This document shows, piece after piece, positions 35,242 to 43,462 of a DNA stretch of 64,000 nucleotides. The stretch is from Candidatus Zixiibacteriota bacterium (GTDB lineage Bacteria; Zixibacteria; MSB-5A5; GN15; PGXB01): the NCBI GenBank assembly GCA_900498245.1, contig LS998015.1:679205-743204 (forward strand). The letters run 5' to 3'. The translations under genes were made by a program, and so were the position numbers. Numbering within the stretch: position 1 is the first letter of the stretch; the number at the start of each line of letters is the position of its first letter. The notes beneath the pieces are model-generated. The model did not search any database, was not told where the DNA came from, and was given only the letters and a program-made list of their open reading frames with translations.

Positions 35242-36149
35242 AAAATCGTCCTCCGGAAGAAATAATCGCACTGGGGCAGGAATTATACGATTCGCTGTCG
35301 GAGTGCCAAATCTGCCCGCAGGATTGCGGTGTGAATCGTCGGGCGGGCCAACTCGGGAAGTGCCGCAGCGGGGCGGAATTGAAAGTAGCCAGTTTTAATA
35401 TTCATCTGGGAGAAGAGCCACCGCTCTCCGGCGGCAACGGTTCGGGGACCATTTTCCTGGCCAACTGCTCCTTGTTTTGCCGGTATTGCCAGAATTATCC
35501 CATTTCACAGTTCGGCAACGGACGGACAGTGACGATTGAGGAACTGAAGGGGATGATGCTTGACCTGCAGAGGCGAGGGGCGGACAATATCAATTTTGTC
35601 ACCCCGGATCATATGCTCCCGATGATTCTGATGGCGGTTGGCATGGCGCGGCAGGAAGGGATGGATCTACCGCTGGTTTACAACTGCTCCGGATACCAGA
35701 AATTGGAGATATTGAGGCTTTTGGAGGGTATAATAGATATATATCTTGTGGATATGCGTTATGACGATAATGACATCGCTCACCAATACTCCGGTTGCCA
35801 TAATTATGTTGAGATTAACCGGGCGGCGGTACGGGAGATGTATCGGCAGGTGGGGAACCTGAAGTTTGATCGCCGGCGAATCGCACGGAGCGGGGCAATA
35901 GTGCGGCATCTGGTTTTGCCGGAGAATCTTTCGGGTTCGGCGGGGATATTCAAATTTCTGGCCGAAGAGGTTTCACCCAATGTTCATGTATCTTTGATGA
36001 GCCAGTATTTTCCGGCATACAAGGCCCTGCAGGACGACCGGATATCGAGACGAATCACGCCGGAGGAATTTCGCGCCGCGGTAGAGGCGTTCTACGAAGC
36101 GGGGATGCGGCACGGGTATATCCAGGAAATGGAATATGAAGCGGTTTAG
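35238..36149 (+). CDS. radical SAM protein, PflX/COG1313 type
   Basis: A 303-residue radical S-adenosylmethionine protein of the pyruvate-formate-lyase-activase-like COG1313 group. The [4Fe-4S] motif CSLFCRYC uses Cys77, Cys81 and Cys84. An N-terminal cysteine cluster (Cys23, Cys26, Cys30, Cys42) is typical of the group and may bind a second metal or cluster. The target of this family is not firmly established. The ATG overlaps the cobB stop (ATGA), which sets the start; an upstream in-frame codon at 35178 would lie inside cobB. It overlaps the following lipoprotein gene by 14 bases. Confidence 0.87.
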   Translation: MKNRPPEEIIALGQELYDSLSECQICPQDCGVNRRAGQLGKCRSGAELKVASFNIHLGEEPPLSGGNGSGTIFLANCSLFCRYCQNYPISQFGNGRTVTIEELKGMMLDLQRRGADNINFVTPDHMLPMILMAVGMARQEGMDLPLVYNCSGYQKLEILRLLEGIIDIYLVDMRYDDNDIAHQYSGCHNYVEINRAAVREMYRQVGNLKFDRRRIARSGAIVRHLVLPENLSGSAGIFKFLAEEVSPNVHVSLMSQYFPAYKALQDDRISRRITPEEFRAAVEAFYEAGMRHGYIQEMEYEAV

Positions 36150-38217
36150 ACTGGCGATATTTCTTCTGACGGTGCTGTTGTATCTGTCGGGATGCGTCTA
36201 TTTCAACACCTTTTATTACGCCCGGAAGAATTTCAATTCCGCCGAAAGCAAGCGGATCCAGGCCGAAAAGAAGGGGACGAAAAGTGTCGCCCAGCAGGAG
36301 TACAAGAAGGCGCTGGAAAAATCGCAGAAGGTTCTGGATAAATATCCGAAATCGTCGTGGATTGACGATGCCCTTTTTATAAACGGCGTCTCCAATTATT
36401 ATCTCTCGGATTATTCAAAGGCGGAAAAGAGATTCCGGGAACTTCTCGCCGACTACCCCAAATCCAAATATGTCAAGGAATCGCAATTGTATCTGGCCAA
36501 GTCCAAATTGATGATGGACGAGGAATCCGACGCCATGGTTCTGTTCGAGAAACTATTCACCGGGGAGAAGGACAAGAAGATCAAGGCGGAGGCGGCGCGG
36601 GCTTTGGGGACATATTATTTCGACGAGAAGGATTATGACAAGGCGGAGCATTATTTTCAGACGCTGGTCGATTCGCTGGGGGACGATCAGGACAAGATTG
36701 TGGCGCAGATGAATATTGCCGACGGCTATTACGCCCGGTTCAAGTATAAGCCGGCGCTGGACCGCTATTTGAAAGTCCTGAAAAACAAGATTGATTTGAA
36801 GACCGAGTACAAAGCGACTTTTCGGGCGGGGGAATGCTGTCTCTATCTGTATCAGATCGATGACGGGATGAATTATTTCAATAAACTGATTTCCAATCCC
36901 CTCATGTATGATTCCCTGCAGGCGGTCAAATTGATGATGGCTTACGGGTACCAATTGGACGGCGATCTGGCCCGGGCCGAGGATATTTATAAAAGTGTCG
37001 CGGATAACAACCAGCGGATGACGGGGGCCGAGGCCAATTATAACCTGGGATTGATTTACCAGTTCGATTACGAAGATTATAAGAAGGCCAAAGACTATTA
37101 TGATAAGGCCAAAACGGCCGGTTCGGGGACGGCCATCTATCAGGATGCCCTGCAACGCTCGAGCGATATTGGCAAACTGCAGGAATACTCCAAAAAGAGA
37201 GAATTCGATTCCACGACCAAACCGGAAACCCTGGACAGCGCCGCCCAGACCCAGTACCTGCTGGCGGAATTGTATTTGACGCAGTTGGATAAGGAAGACT
37301 CGGCGTACAACGAATTTCAGGCGGTTCTGGATAATTTCCCGCATTCGACCCTGGCGCCCAAGGCCCTGATCGCCATTGCCGTAATGAAGAGGGATTACTT
37401 CAGCGATACCCTCGGTTTCGATTCGGCGCTCCGGAAAGTTCTTGCAGATTATCCGCGATCCGACTATACCGAGGAGGCGATTTCACTTCTGGGACTATCG
37501 GGGACGCGGGCGGACACCGGTTACGCCAGTTATTATTACCGTCAGGGAGAAAAATTCGCGCTGGATTCGGCCACGATCGATTCGGCCCGGTACTATTTTC
37601 AAATCGTGGTCGACAGTTTCCCCCGATCGAAGTTGAATAACCAGGCCCGCTTTTCGCTTCTGTGGCTGACAGAAACGTACCAAAGCCCGTCGGATTCATC
37701 GCTGTACTACGCCTATGCCGATTTTGCCGATTCTTTTCCCAATACCGAGTACGGCAAAATCGTCGACAAAAAACTGATTGTGAAGCCGAAGCCGCAGAAA
37801 CAGGTATCCGATACGGGCAATACGGAAGCGCCGATATATGCCGCCGCCGACAGTTCCGATACGACGACCCAGCAGTTCGTGACGCCGGAGGAACGGTATT
37901 ATATCGATCCCGACGGGAACAAAATCGGGCGGATCGACCAGGACCCGATAAAAGTGGATCGGGAATTTAAGTTCCCCGCCTCGGCTTATTCTTTAAAATT
38001 CAGCGACAATTTATATTTATATTTTCAGATAAAGATTAATCCCTTCGGGGATGTGGAGGATGTCCGCTTGATGAATCCGACGAGTTCCGACGACCTCAAC
38101 GAGGAGGCGACCGATATTGTTAGGCTTTCGCATTTTAACACCCATATTATTCCTCCGGAATTGATGAATTCGTGGTTTGTATATAAGTACACGATCGTTC
38201 CACCGAGTTTGAGATGA
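36136..38217 (+). CDS. TPR-repeat outer-membrane lipoprotein with TonB-like C-terminus
   Basis: A 693-residue lipoprotein. The lipobox LYLSGC gives Cys21 as lipidated residue. Residues 50-560 consist of many TPR-like helical pairs (YPKSSWIDDALFINGVSNYY, KAEKRFRELLADYPKS, YDKAEHYFQTLVDSL), as in BamD, YbgF or gliding-motility lipoproteins. A Ser/Thr-rich linker follows. The last 100 residues (YLYFQIKINPFGDVEDVRLM, then NTHIIPPELMNSWFVYKYTI) look like a TonB C-terminal fold. A scaffold for envelope assembly is the best guess. Its place inside an operon with pyrimidine genes is unusual: it overlaps the radical SAM gene by 14 bases and pyrK by four. Confidence 0.83.
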   Translation: MKRFRLAIFLLTVLLYLSGCVYFNTFYYARKNFNSAESKRIQAEKKGTKSVAQQEYKKALEKSQKVLDKYPKSSWIDDALFINGVSNYYLSDYSKAEKRFRELLADYPKSKYVKESQLYLAKSKLMMDEESDAMVLFEKLFTGEKDKKIKAEAARALGTYYFDEKDYDKAEHYFQTLVDSLGDDQDKIVAQMNIADGYYARFKYKPALDRYLKVLKNKIDLKTEYKATFRAGECCLYLYQIDDGMNYFNKLISNPLMYDSLQAVKLMMAYGYQLDGDLARAEDIYKSVADNNQRMTGAEANYNLGLIYQFDYEDYKKAKDYYDKAKTAGSGTAIYQDALQRSSDIGKLQEYSKKREFDSTTKPETLDSAAQTQYLLAELYLTQLDKEDSAYNEFQAVLDNFPHSTLAPKALIAIAVMKRDYFSDTLGFDSALRKVLADYPRSDYTEEAISLLGLSGTRADTGYASYYYRQGEKFALDSATIDSARYYFQIVVDSFPRSKLNNQARFSLLWLTETYQSPSDSSLYYAYADFADSFPNTEYGKIVDKKLIVKPKPQKQVSDTGNTEAPIYAAADSSDTTTQQFVTPEERYYIDPDGNKIGRIDQDPIKVDREFKFPASAYSLKFSDNLYLYFQIKINPFGDVEDVRLMNPTSSDDLNEEATDIVRLSHFNTHIIPPELMNSWFVYKYTIVPPSLR

Positions 38218-39005
38218 GCAAAATTGTTATCGAGAACGCCGAAATTATAAAAAAGAAGAAAGTCGGACCGGGTTATTTTGTCATGACCATCGGTCCTTTT
38301 TCACGTACGGCGGCAATTAAGGCGGGACAATTTGCTCATATCCGGTTGACGAATTCCAATATTTACTTTCGCCGGGCCTTTTCCGTCTATGATGTTAATG
38401 CCGAGGACAAGTCGATTGATATTCTGTTCAAGGTTTTCGGTCGGGGGACCCGCGTTCTGGCGGAATTGCCGGAAGGAGAGATACTCAATCTGATGGGACC
38501 GCTGGGTAACGGCTTCAAATTACCGTCGCGGAACGAAATGTCCCTTCTGGCCGGGGGCGGAGTGGGGATGCCGCCAATATATTTTTTGGCACGTCAGATG
38601 GCCGACCGGGGTTATGACATGTCTAAAGTGCATTTCTTCTACGGCGGCCAGATGAAAGATGACCTGGTGGAAATATCGCGAATCAGAAAGTTAAAAGCCA
38701 AATTATATCCGTCGACGGACGACGGTTCATACGGCTTCAAGGGTTTGGTAACGGAGGCGATTCATTCCGAGATAGAGGGGCGGGAGGGTAGTTTCCGTCT
38801 TTATGGATGCGGTCCGGAAGGGATGCTAAAATCTCTTGATGAATACGGACGCAGGCGACAGATTCCGGGGCAGTTGTCATTAGAGGCGCCGATGCCGTGC
38901 GGTATCGGAGTCTGTCTCGGCTGTATTCGGCCGCTTCGAGCCGGCGGATACACCCGAGTCTGCCGGGAAGGGCCGGTTTATGATATCGGGGAGGTGCTTC
39001 TATGA
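38214..39005 (+). CDS. pyrK: dihydroorotate dehydrogenase B, electron transfer subunit
   Basis: FAD and [2Fe-2S] subunit that passes electrons from PyrD to NAD+. The FAD site includes FRRAFSVYDVN (about residues 58-70), the NAD site LLAGGGVGMPP (about 108-118), and the cluster is held by CGIGVCLGC plus a fourth Cys in TRVCREGP near the C-terminus. At 263 aa it has normal length. The ATG overlaps the upstream lipoprotein stop by four bases and its own stop overlaps pyrD by four. The presence of PyrK marks the neighbouring PyrD as the NAD-linked class 1B enzyme. Confidence 0.95.
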   Translation: MSKIVIENAEIIKKKKVGPGYFVMTIGPFSRTAAIKAGQFAHIRLTNSNIYFRRAFSVYDVNAEDKSIDILFKVFGRGTRVLAELPEGEILNLMGPLGNGFKLPSRNEMSLLAGGGVGMPPIYFLARQMADRGYDMSKVHFFYGGQMKDDLVEISRIRKLKAKLYPSTDDGSYGFKGLVTEAIHSEIEGREGSFRLYGCGPEGMLKSLDEYGRRRQIPGQLSLEAPMPCGIGVCLGCIRPLRAGGYTRVCREGPVYDIGEVLL

Positions 39006-39916
39006 TACCTGATTTATCGGTGGAAATCGCCGGTGTCCGATTCAAGAATCCAATATTGACGGCCTCAGGGACGTGCGGTTACGGGGAGGAGTTGGCCGAG
39101 GTTTTCGATTTGTCGCAACTGGGGGGAATAGTCACCAAGTCGATAACGGTAAAGCCGCGGGACGGGCACCCGCCGCCGCGGACGGCCGAAACCGAGGGGG
39201 GAATGCTGAATGCCATCGGTCTGGCGAATGTCGGGGCGGACAAGTTCATAGAAGAAAAATTAAAATTTCTGGAGCCGTACGATACTCGGGTGGTGGTTAA
39301 TGTGGCGGGAGCGGCCATAAAGGAATATGTGGAGATTTGCGCACGGCTGGCGGACTGTCCCCGAGCCGATATGGTGGAACTAAATTTTTCCTGTCCCAAT
39401 GTAGCGGAAGGGATGACTATCGCCGGGAGCGCGGCGCTTTCGGAGCGGGCGGTGCGGGAGGTCAAGGCGGTATTTCCGCGGCCGGTGGTGGCGAAGTTGT
39501 CGCCCAATGTGACCGATATCGGCGAGATTGCCCGGGCCTGTGAAGCCGGGGGTGCGGACGCCCTATCGCTTATCAATACGCTGGTGGGCATGGCGGTCGA
39601 TATCAATACCGGGCGCCCGCGCCTGACCAATAACACGGGCGGCCTCTCGGGGCCGGCGGTCAAGCCGGTGGCCCTGGCGGCGGTTTACAAAGTCTCTCAG
39701 GCCGTCAAAGTTCCTCTGATCGGTTTGGGAGGAATCAGCGATTACCGAGATGTGGTGGAATTCATGCTTTGCGGTGCGACGGCGGTTCAAGTAGGGACGG
39801 CTCTATTTGTCGAGCCGAAGGCGCCGGTGATGATAATAAAAGACTTGAAAAAATACCTTGTGGAAAATAAATTGGGCTCTGTCAGGGAAATAATCGGAAA
39901 GTTGAGACCGTACTGA
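39002..39916 (+). CDS. pyrD: dihydroorotate dehydrogenase B, catalytic subunit
   Basis: Oxidises dihydroorotate to orotate, fourth step of UMP synthesis. A TIM barrel of 304 residues binds FMN. The N-terminal motif NPILTASGTCGYGEE, the active-site loop ELNFSCPNV with the catalytic Cys that identifies class 1 enzymes, INTLVGMAVD and the C-terminal phosphate loop GLGGISDYRDVVEFMLCGA are all present. It forms a heterotetramer with the PyrK encoded just upstream (four-base overlap). The stop shares one base with the pyrF start. Confidence 0.96.
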   Translation: MIPDLSVEIAGVRFKNPILTASGTCGYGEELAEVFDLSQLGGIVTKSITVKPRDGHPPPRTAETEGGMLNAIGLANVGADKFIEEKLKFLEPYDTRVVVNVAGAAIKEYVEICARLADCPRADMVELNFSCPNVAEGMTIAGSAALSERAVREVKAVFPRPVVAKLSPNVTDIGEIARACEAGGADALSLINTLVGMAVDINTGRPRLTNNTGGLSGPAVKPVALAAVYKVSQAVKVPLIGLGGISDYRDVVEFMLCGATAVQVGTALFVEPKAPVMIIKDLKKYLVENKLGSVREIIGKLRPY

Positions 39917-40740
39917 TGAGCGCCACCGGCGAATTGAAACATGTTCAGGAGAAGAACAAGTCGATGCTCTGCATCGGTCTGGATATCGACCGCAAGAAGG
40001 TCCCGACCAACTATGCGACATCGATAAAGGGATTGTTCGATTTCACGATGCGAATCGTGGAGGCCACCAGCGACATAGTCTGCTGTTACAAACCGAATGT
40101 GGCGTTCTACGAAGAACTGGGCCCGGAGGGTTTTTCGCTTCTGGAGAAAATAATCGCGAAGATCCCGGATGATTTAATCGTGATTCTGGACGGCAAGATG
40201 GGGGATATCGGGAATACCGCGGCGCATTATGCCTCCGCGGCTTTCGAACGGATGGGGGCCGACTGGGTGACGGTGAATCCGTATATGGGGTATGATTCGA
40301 TTCGCCCCTTTCTGGAATATAAGGACAAGGGGGCTTTTGTCCTCTGTTTGACGTCGAATCCGGGCAGCCGGGATTTTCAGTTTCTGCATGTTTTAAATAA
40401 GCCGGTTTATATGTATGTGGCCGAGAAGGTGGCGTACTGGGACAAGGAGCAGAATCTGGGCCTGGTGGTCGGGGCGACGCATCCGGAGCAACTGACCGAT
40501 ATCAGGAAAGTCTCCGGCGACGTGCCGATTCTGATACCGGGTGTCGGGGCGCAGGGGGGGAGTCTGGAGCAGGCGGTTTTATCGGGGACGGACAATTTCC
40601 GCAAGCCGGCGATTATCAATGTTTCGCGGACGGTCATCTATGCCTCGGCCGACGAAGACTTCGACAAGGCGGCCCGGGCCGAAGTGGAAAAATTGAATAC
40701 ACTGATCAACGGTCTCCGGGCGCAGAATATCGCGCAATAG
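39916..40740 (+). CDS. pyrF: orotidine 5'-phosphate decarboxylase (type 2)
   Basis: Last step of UMP synthesis. The catalytic motif is ILDGKMGDIGNTAAHYA, with the Asp-Lys-Asp-Asn set of the DxKxxDIxNT consensus. The length of 274 aa and the N-terminus MLCIGLDIDRKKVP fit the longer type 2 subfamily. It is the last gene of the 34507-40740 operon; the start overlaps the pyrD stop by one base. PyrE is not in the window, so orotate phosphoribosyltransferase must be encoded elsewhere. Confidence 0.96.
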   Translation: MSATGELKHVQEKNKSMLCIGLDIDRKKVPTNYATSIKGLFDFTMRIVEATSDIVCCYKPNVAFYEELGPEGFSLLEKIIAKIPDDLIVILDGKMGDIGNTAAHYASAAFERMGADWVTVNPYMGYDSIRPFLEYKDKGAFVLCLTSNPGSRDFQFLHVLNKPVYMYVAEKVAYWDKEQNLGLVVGATHPEQLTDIRKVSGDVPILIPGVGAQGGSLEQAVLSGTDNFRKPAIINVSRTVIYASADEDFDKAARAEVEKLNTLINGLRAQNIAQ

Positions 40741-40742
40741 CT

Positions 40743-40771
40743 TTATTTTCTTATTGTCCATTCCGTATAAT
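40743..40771 (+). promoter_or_regulatory. candidate promoter for the small outer-membrane protein
   Basis: TTATTT at 40743-40748, a 17-nt spacer, then a perfect TATAAT at 40766-40771. The -35 box is weak. The leader would be about 95 nt and ends in AAGGAGG before the ATG. Confidence 0.38.
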
Positions 40772-40874
40772 TTTATAATATCCAGTCACTTGCTGTCCCC
40801 GGGCGGTCAGCATGTGGTGAGGCTTAATATTGGGCACGGAATAGCCGATAATATATAGAAATAAGGAGGTTATA

Positions 40875-41468
40875 ATGAAAAAGACAGCAATTCTCCTTTT
40901 GTGCTTTCTGGTATCGGCGCCGGCGTTCGCCATCACCGGTCTTTCTTTCGGCGTGAGGGGCGGAATGGTCAGTAATTACGAGCAGGCCGGACTGACGGTG
41001 GGAAGTTTCGATACCGACAAAATGAACCTGATCGGGGCCCAGTTGCGGATTGCGACACTCCCGACGGTCAATCTTATAATATCCGGAGATTACGCCTGGA
41101 AGAACAAGCAGTATGATTTCGGCGGACAGTCGTTCGAACTCAAGATGCATGACATTACCTATGCAGCCTCGCTGGTATATCCATTCAAGTTTCCGGTCGT
41201 TTCCCCCTATCTGGGCGGCGGAATCGGGAATCATCACCTCAGTTTCGATTATATTCGTCCGCTGAGTCTGTCGCTGTCGGATAATGGAATCACGGTTCCG
41301 GGATCGGTATCCCGTCTCGGCTATCATTTAATGGGCGGCGTCAATATCAGCCTGCCGGCGTTTCCTTTCGAGATATCGGCCGAGTATCGGATGAACTGGA
41401 TAAACACTCCCGGTGAAGTCACGAAGTACAACAGTGTTACGGCGGGTTTGAATTTCAATCTGCCGTAA
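40875..41468 (+). CDS. small outer-membrane beta-barrel protein
   Basis: A 197-residue exported protein. The signal peptide (MKKTAILLLCFLVSAPAFA) ends in a clear AFA-type cleavage site. The mature chain of about 175 residues alternates polar and aromatic residues in strands (LSFGVRGGMVSNY, FPVVSPYLGGGIGNHHLSF, FPFEISAEYRMNW) and ends in VTAGLNFNLP. This fits an eight-stranded OmpA/OmpX-like barrel. Function is unknown. AAGGAGG gives strong translation. It is flanked by its own promoter candidate and a strong terminator. Confidence 0.78.
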   Translation: MKKTAILLLCFLVSAPAFAITGLSFGVRGGMVSNYEQAGLTVGSFDTDKMNLIGAQLRIATLPTVNLIISGDYAWKNKQYDFGGQSFELKMHDITYAASLVYPFKFPVVSPYLGGGIGNHHLSFDYIRPLSLSLSDNGITVPGSVSRLGYHLMGGVNISLPAFPFEISAEYRMNWINTPGEVTKYNSVTAGLNFNLP

Positions 41469-41492
41469 TGGATTTATTTTATGGATAAATTA

Positions 41493-41522
41493 ATACCGGC
41501 CCTAAGGCCGGTATTTTTTTAT
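41493..41522 (+). terminator. rho-independent terminator after the beta-barrel gene
   Basis: A perfect 9-bp stem ATACCGGCC-CTAA-GGCCGGTAT followed by seven more T residues. Confidence 0.93.
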
Positions 41523-41593
41523 TAAGTGATTGCTTTTACGGAAGCGTCCTGTCATATTATTTTTGTCCCGTATGCAATAATCAAGGAGGACGG

Positions 41594-42802
41594 ATGGCCA
41601 TATCGTACAGTTTTTCCCGGATCGGCACCTTTTTTAACTGTCCCCGGCAATACAAGTTTGAACATATCGAAAAGGCGGCGGTGGAGAAGCCGGTGGGGGT
41701 GGAGGCCTTCCTCGGCGATGCGGTCCATCGGACGCTGGAACGATTGTACCGGCTGAAGATGGATGGCAAGACATTAACGCAGAGCGAAGCCCTGGAATAT
41801 TATCTAAAGTACTGGGAAGGGCCGGACCGCGATAAAATAAAAGTGACGCGCGAGGAATTGGGGATCGATGATTATATCGAGATCGGGTCCCGGGCTCTGG
41901 CAAAATATTTCGAGATGTTGGCGCCGTTCGATGACGGTATCAGTGTGGCGCTGGAGCGGATGTTTCGTTTTCCGCTCGACCCGGCGGGGCGCTTTTCGAT
42001 TCAGGGGAAGATTGACCGGGTTTGCCGGCGGGCCGACGGTGTCGTGGAGATAATCGATTATAAGACCGGAGCGGCACTCCCGACACAACAGAGTCTCGAT
42101 GACAGCGATCAGATGGGGCTCTATCAGATAGGAGTAAATCATCTCTGGCCCGATTTCAAAGAGATTGAATTAAAGCAGATATTTCTTCGACACGGCGTGA
42201 TTCTCAAAGCCACCATGGATGCCGACAAACTGGAGGAGGTGCGTTACCGGACATTTCAGAGGATTCTGGAAATCGAGCGGGCGCGCCGGGAGGATAATTT
42301 TCCGCCGAAGGAGTCATCGCTGTGCAACTGGTGTGTCTATTTTCAATTATGCCCGGCCAAGCGTCATAAACTGGCGCTCGATGACGAAATATCGGTAGAA
42401 TTCGATGCTGAATTCGGGCGCGATCTGGCTTCCAAATATTTGCAATTGACGCAGCAGAAGAAAGTTCTTGAGACGGAATTGAAGGCGCTGAAAGAAGATA
42501 TAACAAAATATGCGGAAGAGACCGAGGTGACAGCGCTGACGGCGCCGGAAGGGAATGTTAAGATAAGTTTTTCGGAAGCGGACGGTTTTCCGTCGAAAAC
42601 CGAAGATGAAGAGACCTATTTGAAATTGTCGTTATTGGCCCGCGAGGCCAATCTGGAGGAATGTTTCAAACTGGATCAGAATGTTCTGTACAAGGAATTC
42701 TTTGCGAAAGAGAGACTTCCTCAAGAAGTGCAGGAGCAACTTAAGGAATTTCTCCGCCGGAAGCGTGAGATTCGCCTGACGACTCGATTCGAGGAGGAAT
42801 AA
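41594..42802 (+). CDS. PD-(D/E)XK nuclease family protein with iron-sulfur cysteine pattern
   Basis: A 402-residue RecB-like nuclease of the Cas4/AddB/COG2887 kind. The nuclease core shows a conserved His in FLGDAVHRTLERLY, the metal Asp in QGKIDRV and the EIIDYKTG motif. Cys16 (FNCPRQYKFEH), Cys244, Cys247 and Cys253 (CNWCVYFQLC) reproduce the C-Xn-C-X2-C-X5-C layout that holds a [4Fe-4S] cluster in AddB and Cas4. A C-terminal extension of about 140 residues is coiled-coil-rich (LQLTQQKKVLETELKALKED). No cas, addA or helicase gene is adjacent, so it is probably a stand-alone repair nuclease. AAGGAGG precedes the ATG. Confidence 0.87.
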   Translation: MAISYSFSRIGTFFNCPRQYKFEHIEKAAVEKPVGVEAFLGDAVHRTLERLYRLKMDGKTLTQSEALEYYLKYWEGPDRDKIKVTREELGIDDYIEIGSRALAKYFEMLAPFDDGISVALERMFRFPLDPAGRFSIQGKIDRVCRRADGVVEIIDYKTGAALPTQQSLDDSDQMGLYQIGVNHLWPDFKEIELKQIFLRHGVILKATMDADKLEEVRYRTFQRILEIERARREDNFPPKESSLCNWCVYFQLCPAKRHKLALDDEISVEFDAEFGRDLASKYLQLTQQKKVLETELKALKEDITKYAEETEVTALTAPEGNVKISFSEADGFPSKTEDEETYLKLSLLAREANLEECFKLDQNVLYKEFFAKERLPQEVQEQLKEFLRRKREIRLTTRFEEE

Positions 42803-42803
42803 A

Positions 42804-42835
42804 AAAAGCCCGCGCCGAGGGCGGGGCTTTTTCCA
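42804..42835. terminator. bidirectional terminator between convergent genes
   Basis: An imperfect GC stem, AAAGCCCGCGCC/GGCGGGGCTTT, with A and T runs on its two sides, serves both the nuclease gene (+) and the cohesin-like gene (-). Confidence 0.65.
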
Positions 42836-42852
42836 TTTTTGAATTTAAGGGG

Positions 42853-43428
42853 CTACTTCTTTTCCGGTTTTTCGGCTTCCTTCTCCATGGGGGCATCTTT
42901 TCCCGCCGTCTTAATTACCACAGCCGGGATGATGCCGTCGGACGGCTGTTTCACCAACTGCAGATTGTTTCCCGGAGGGGTGGTGGTGGTATCAACTTTA
43001 AGGGCCGATATGTCTTTTCCGTCGAGAGAAGAGACGAACACGGTGGCGATTCGGCCTTTACCGGCCGGAATCGGGGGAACCGACACGCCCATGTCGGCAA
43101 TCAGTCCGATGGTGACGCACTGGCTGGTGGTATCGACCCGCACCATTTTCACTTTGAAACTATCCGCCCGGCCGCCCTTAAATATGGTAGAATCGGCGAC
43201 GACCCGATTTTTGCCGGCGCTGAGGGCCAGGGGGATCGACATGGCGACAATTTCCTCGTCATTGACGAGCGAAACATTTATTCCCCAGTGCATGCCATCG
43301 ATCTTGTACGGCTCGATATATATGGTATCGATTACTCCAAATTTGTCGTCCGGTTTCTGCGCCCAGAGATTAGAAGAGAGAAGCAGGAGCAGACCGACCG
43401 CCAACCAAACCATTTTCTTTAGGGTCAT
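42853..43428 (-). CDS. secreted protein with cohesin-like domain
   Basis: A 191-residue exported protein. The signal peptide (MTLKKMVWLAVGLLLLLSSNLWAQ) is clear. The mature part reads like the beta-sandwich cohesin/cohesin-like family: GINVSLVNDEEIVAMSIPLAL, then a DSTIFKGGRADSF turn and IPAGKGRIATVFVSS, the usual 'amount of change at G-x-G then beta strand' ending. The tail is Lys/Glu/Pro-rich and probably disordered. The assignment is by pattern only. If right, it could recruit dockerin-bearing proteins such as the one encoded at 59551-61698. GGAGG lies four bases before the ATG. It lies downstream of the TPR lipoprotein gene, 34 bases away on the same strand. Confidence 0.65.
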   Translation of the reverse strand: MTLKKMVWLAVGLLLLLSSNLWAQKPDDKFGVIDTIYIEPYKIDGMHWGINVSLVNDEEIVAMSIPLALSAGKNRVVADSTIFKGGRADSFKVKMVRVDTTSQCVTIGLIADMGVSVPPIPAGKGRIATVFVSSLDGKDISALKVDTTTTPPGNNLQLVKQPSDGIIPAVVIKTAGKDAPMEKEAEKPEKK

Positions 43429-43462
43429 TATTCCTCCAGATTAGTTTAAGAAATAAACAGTC

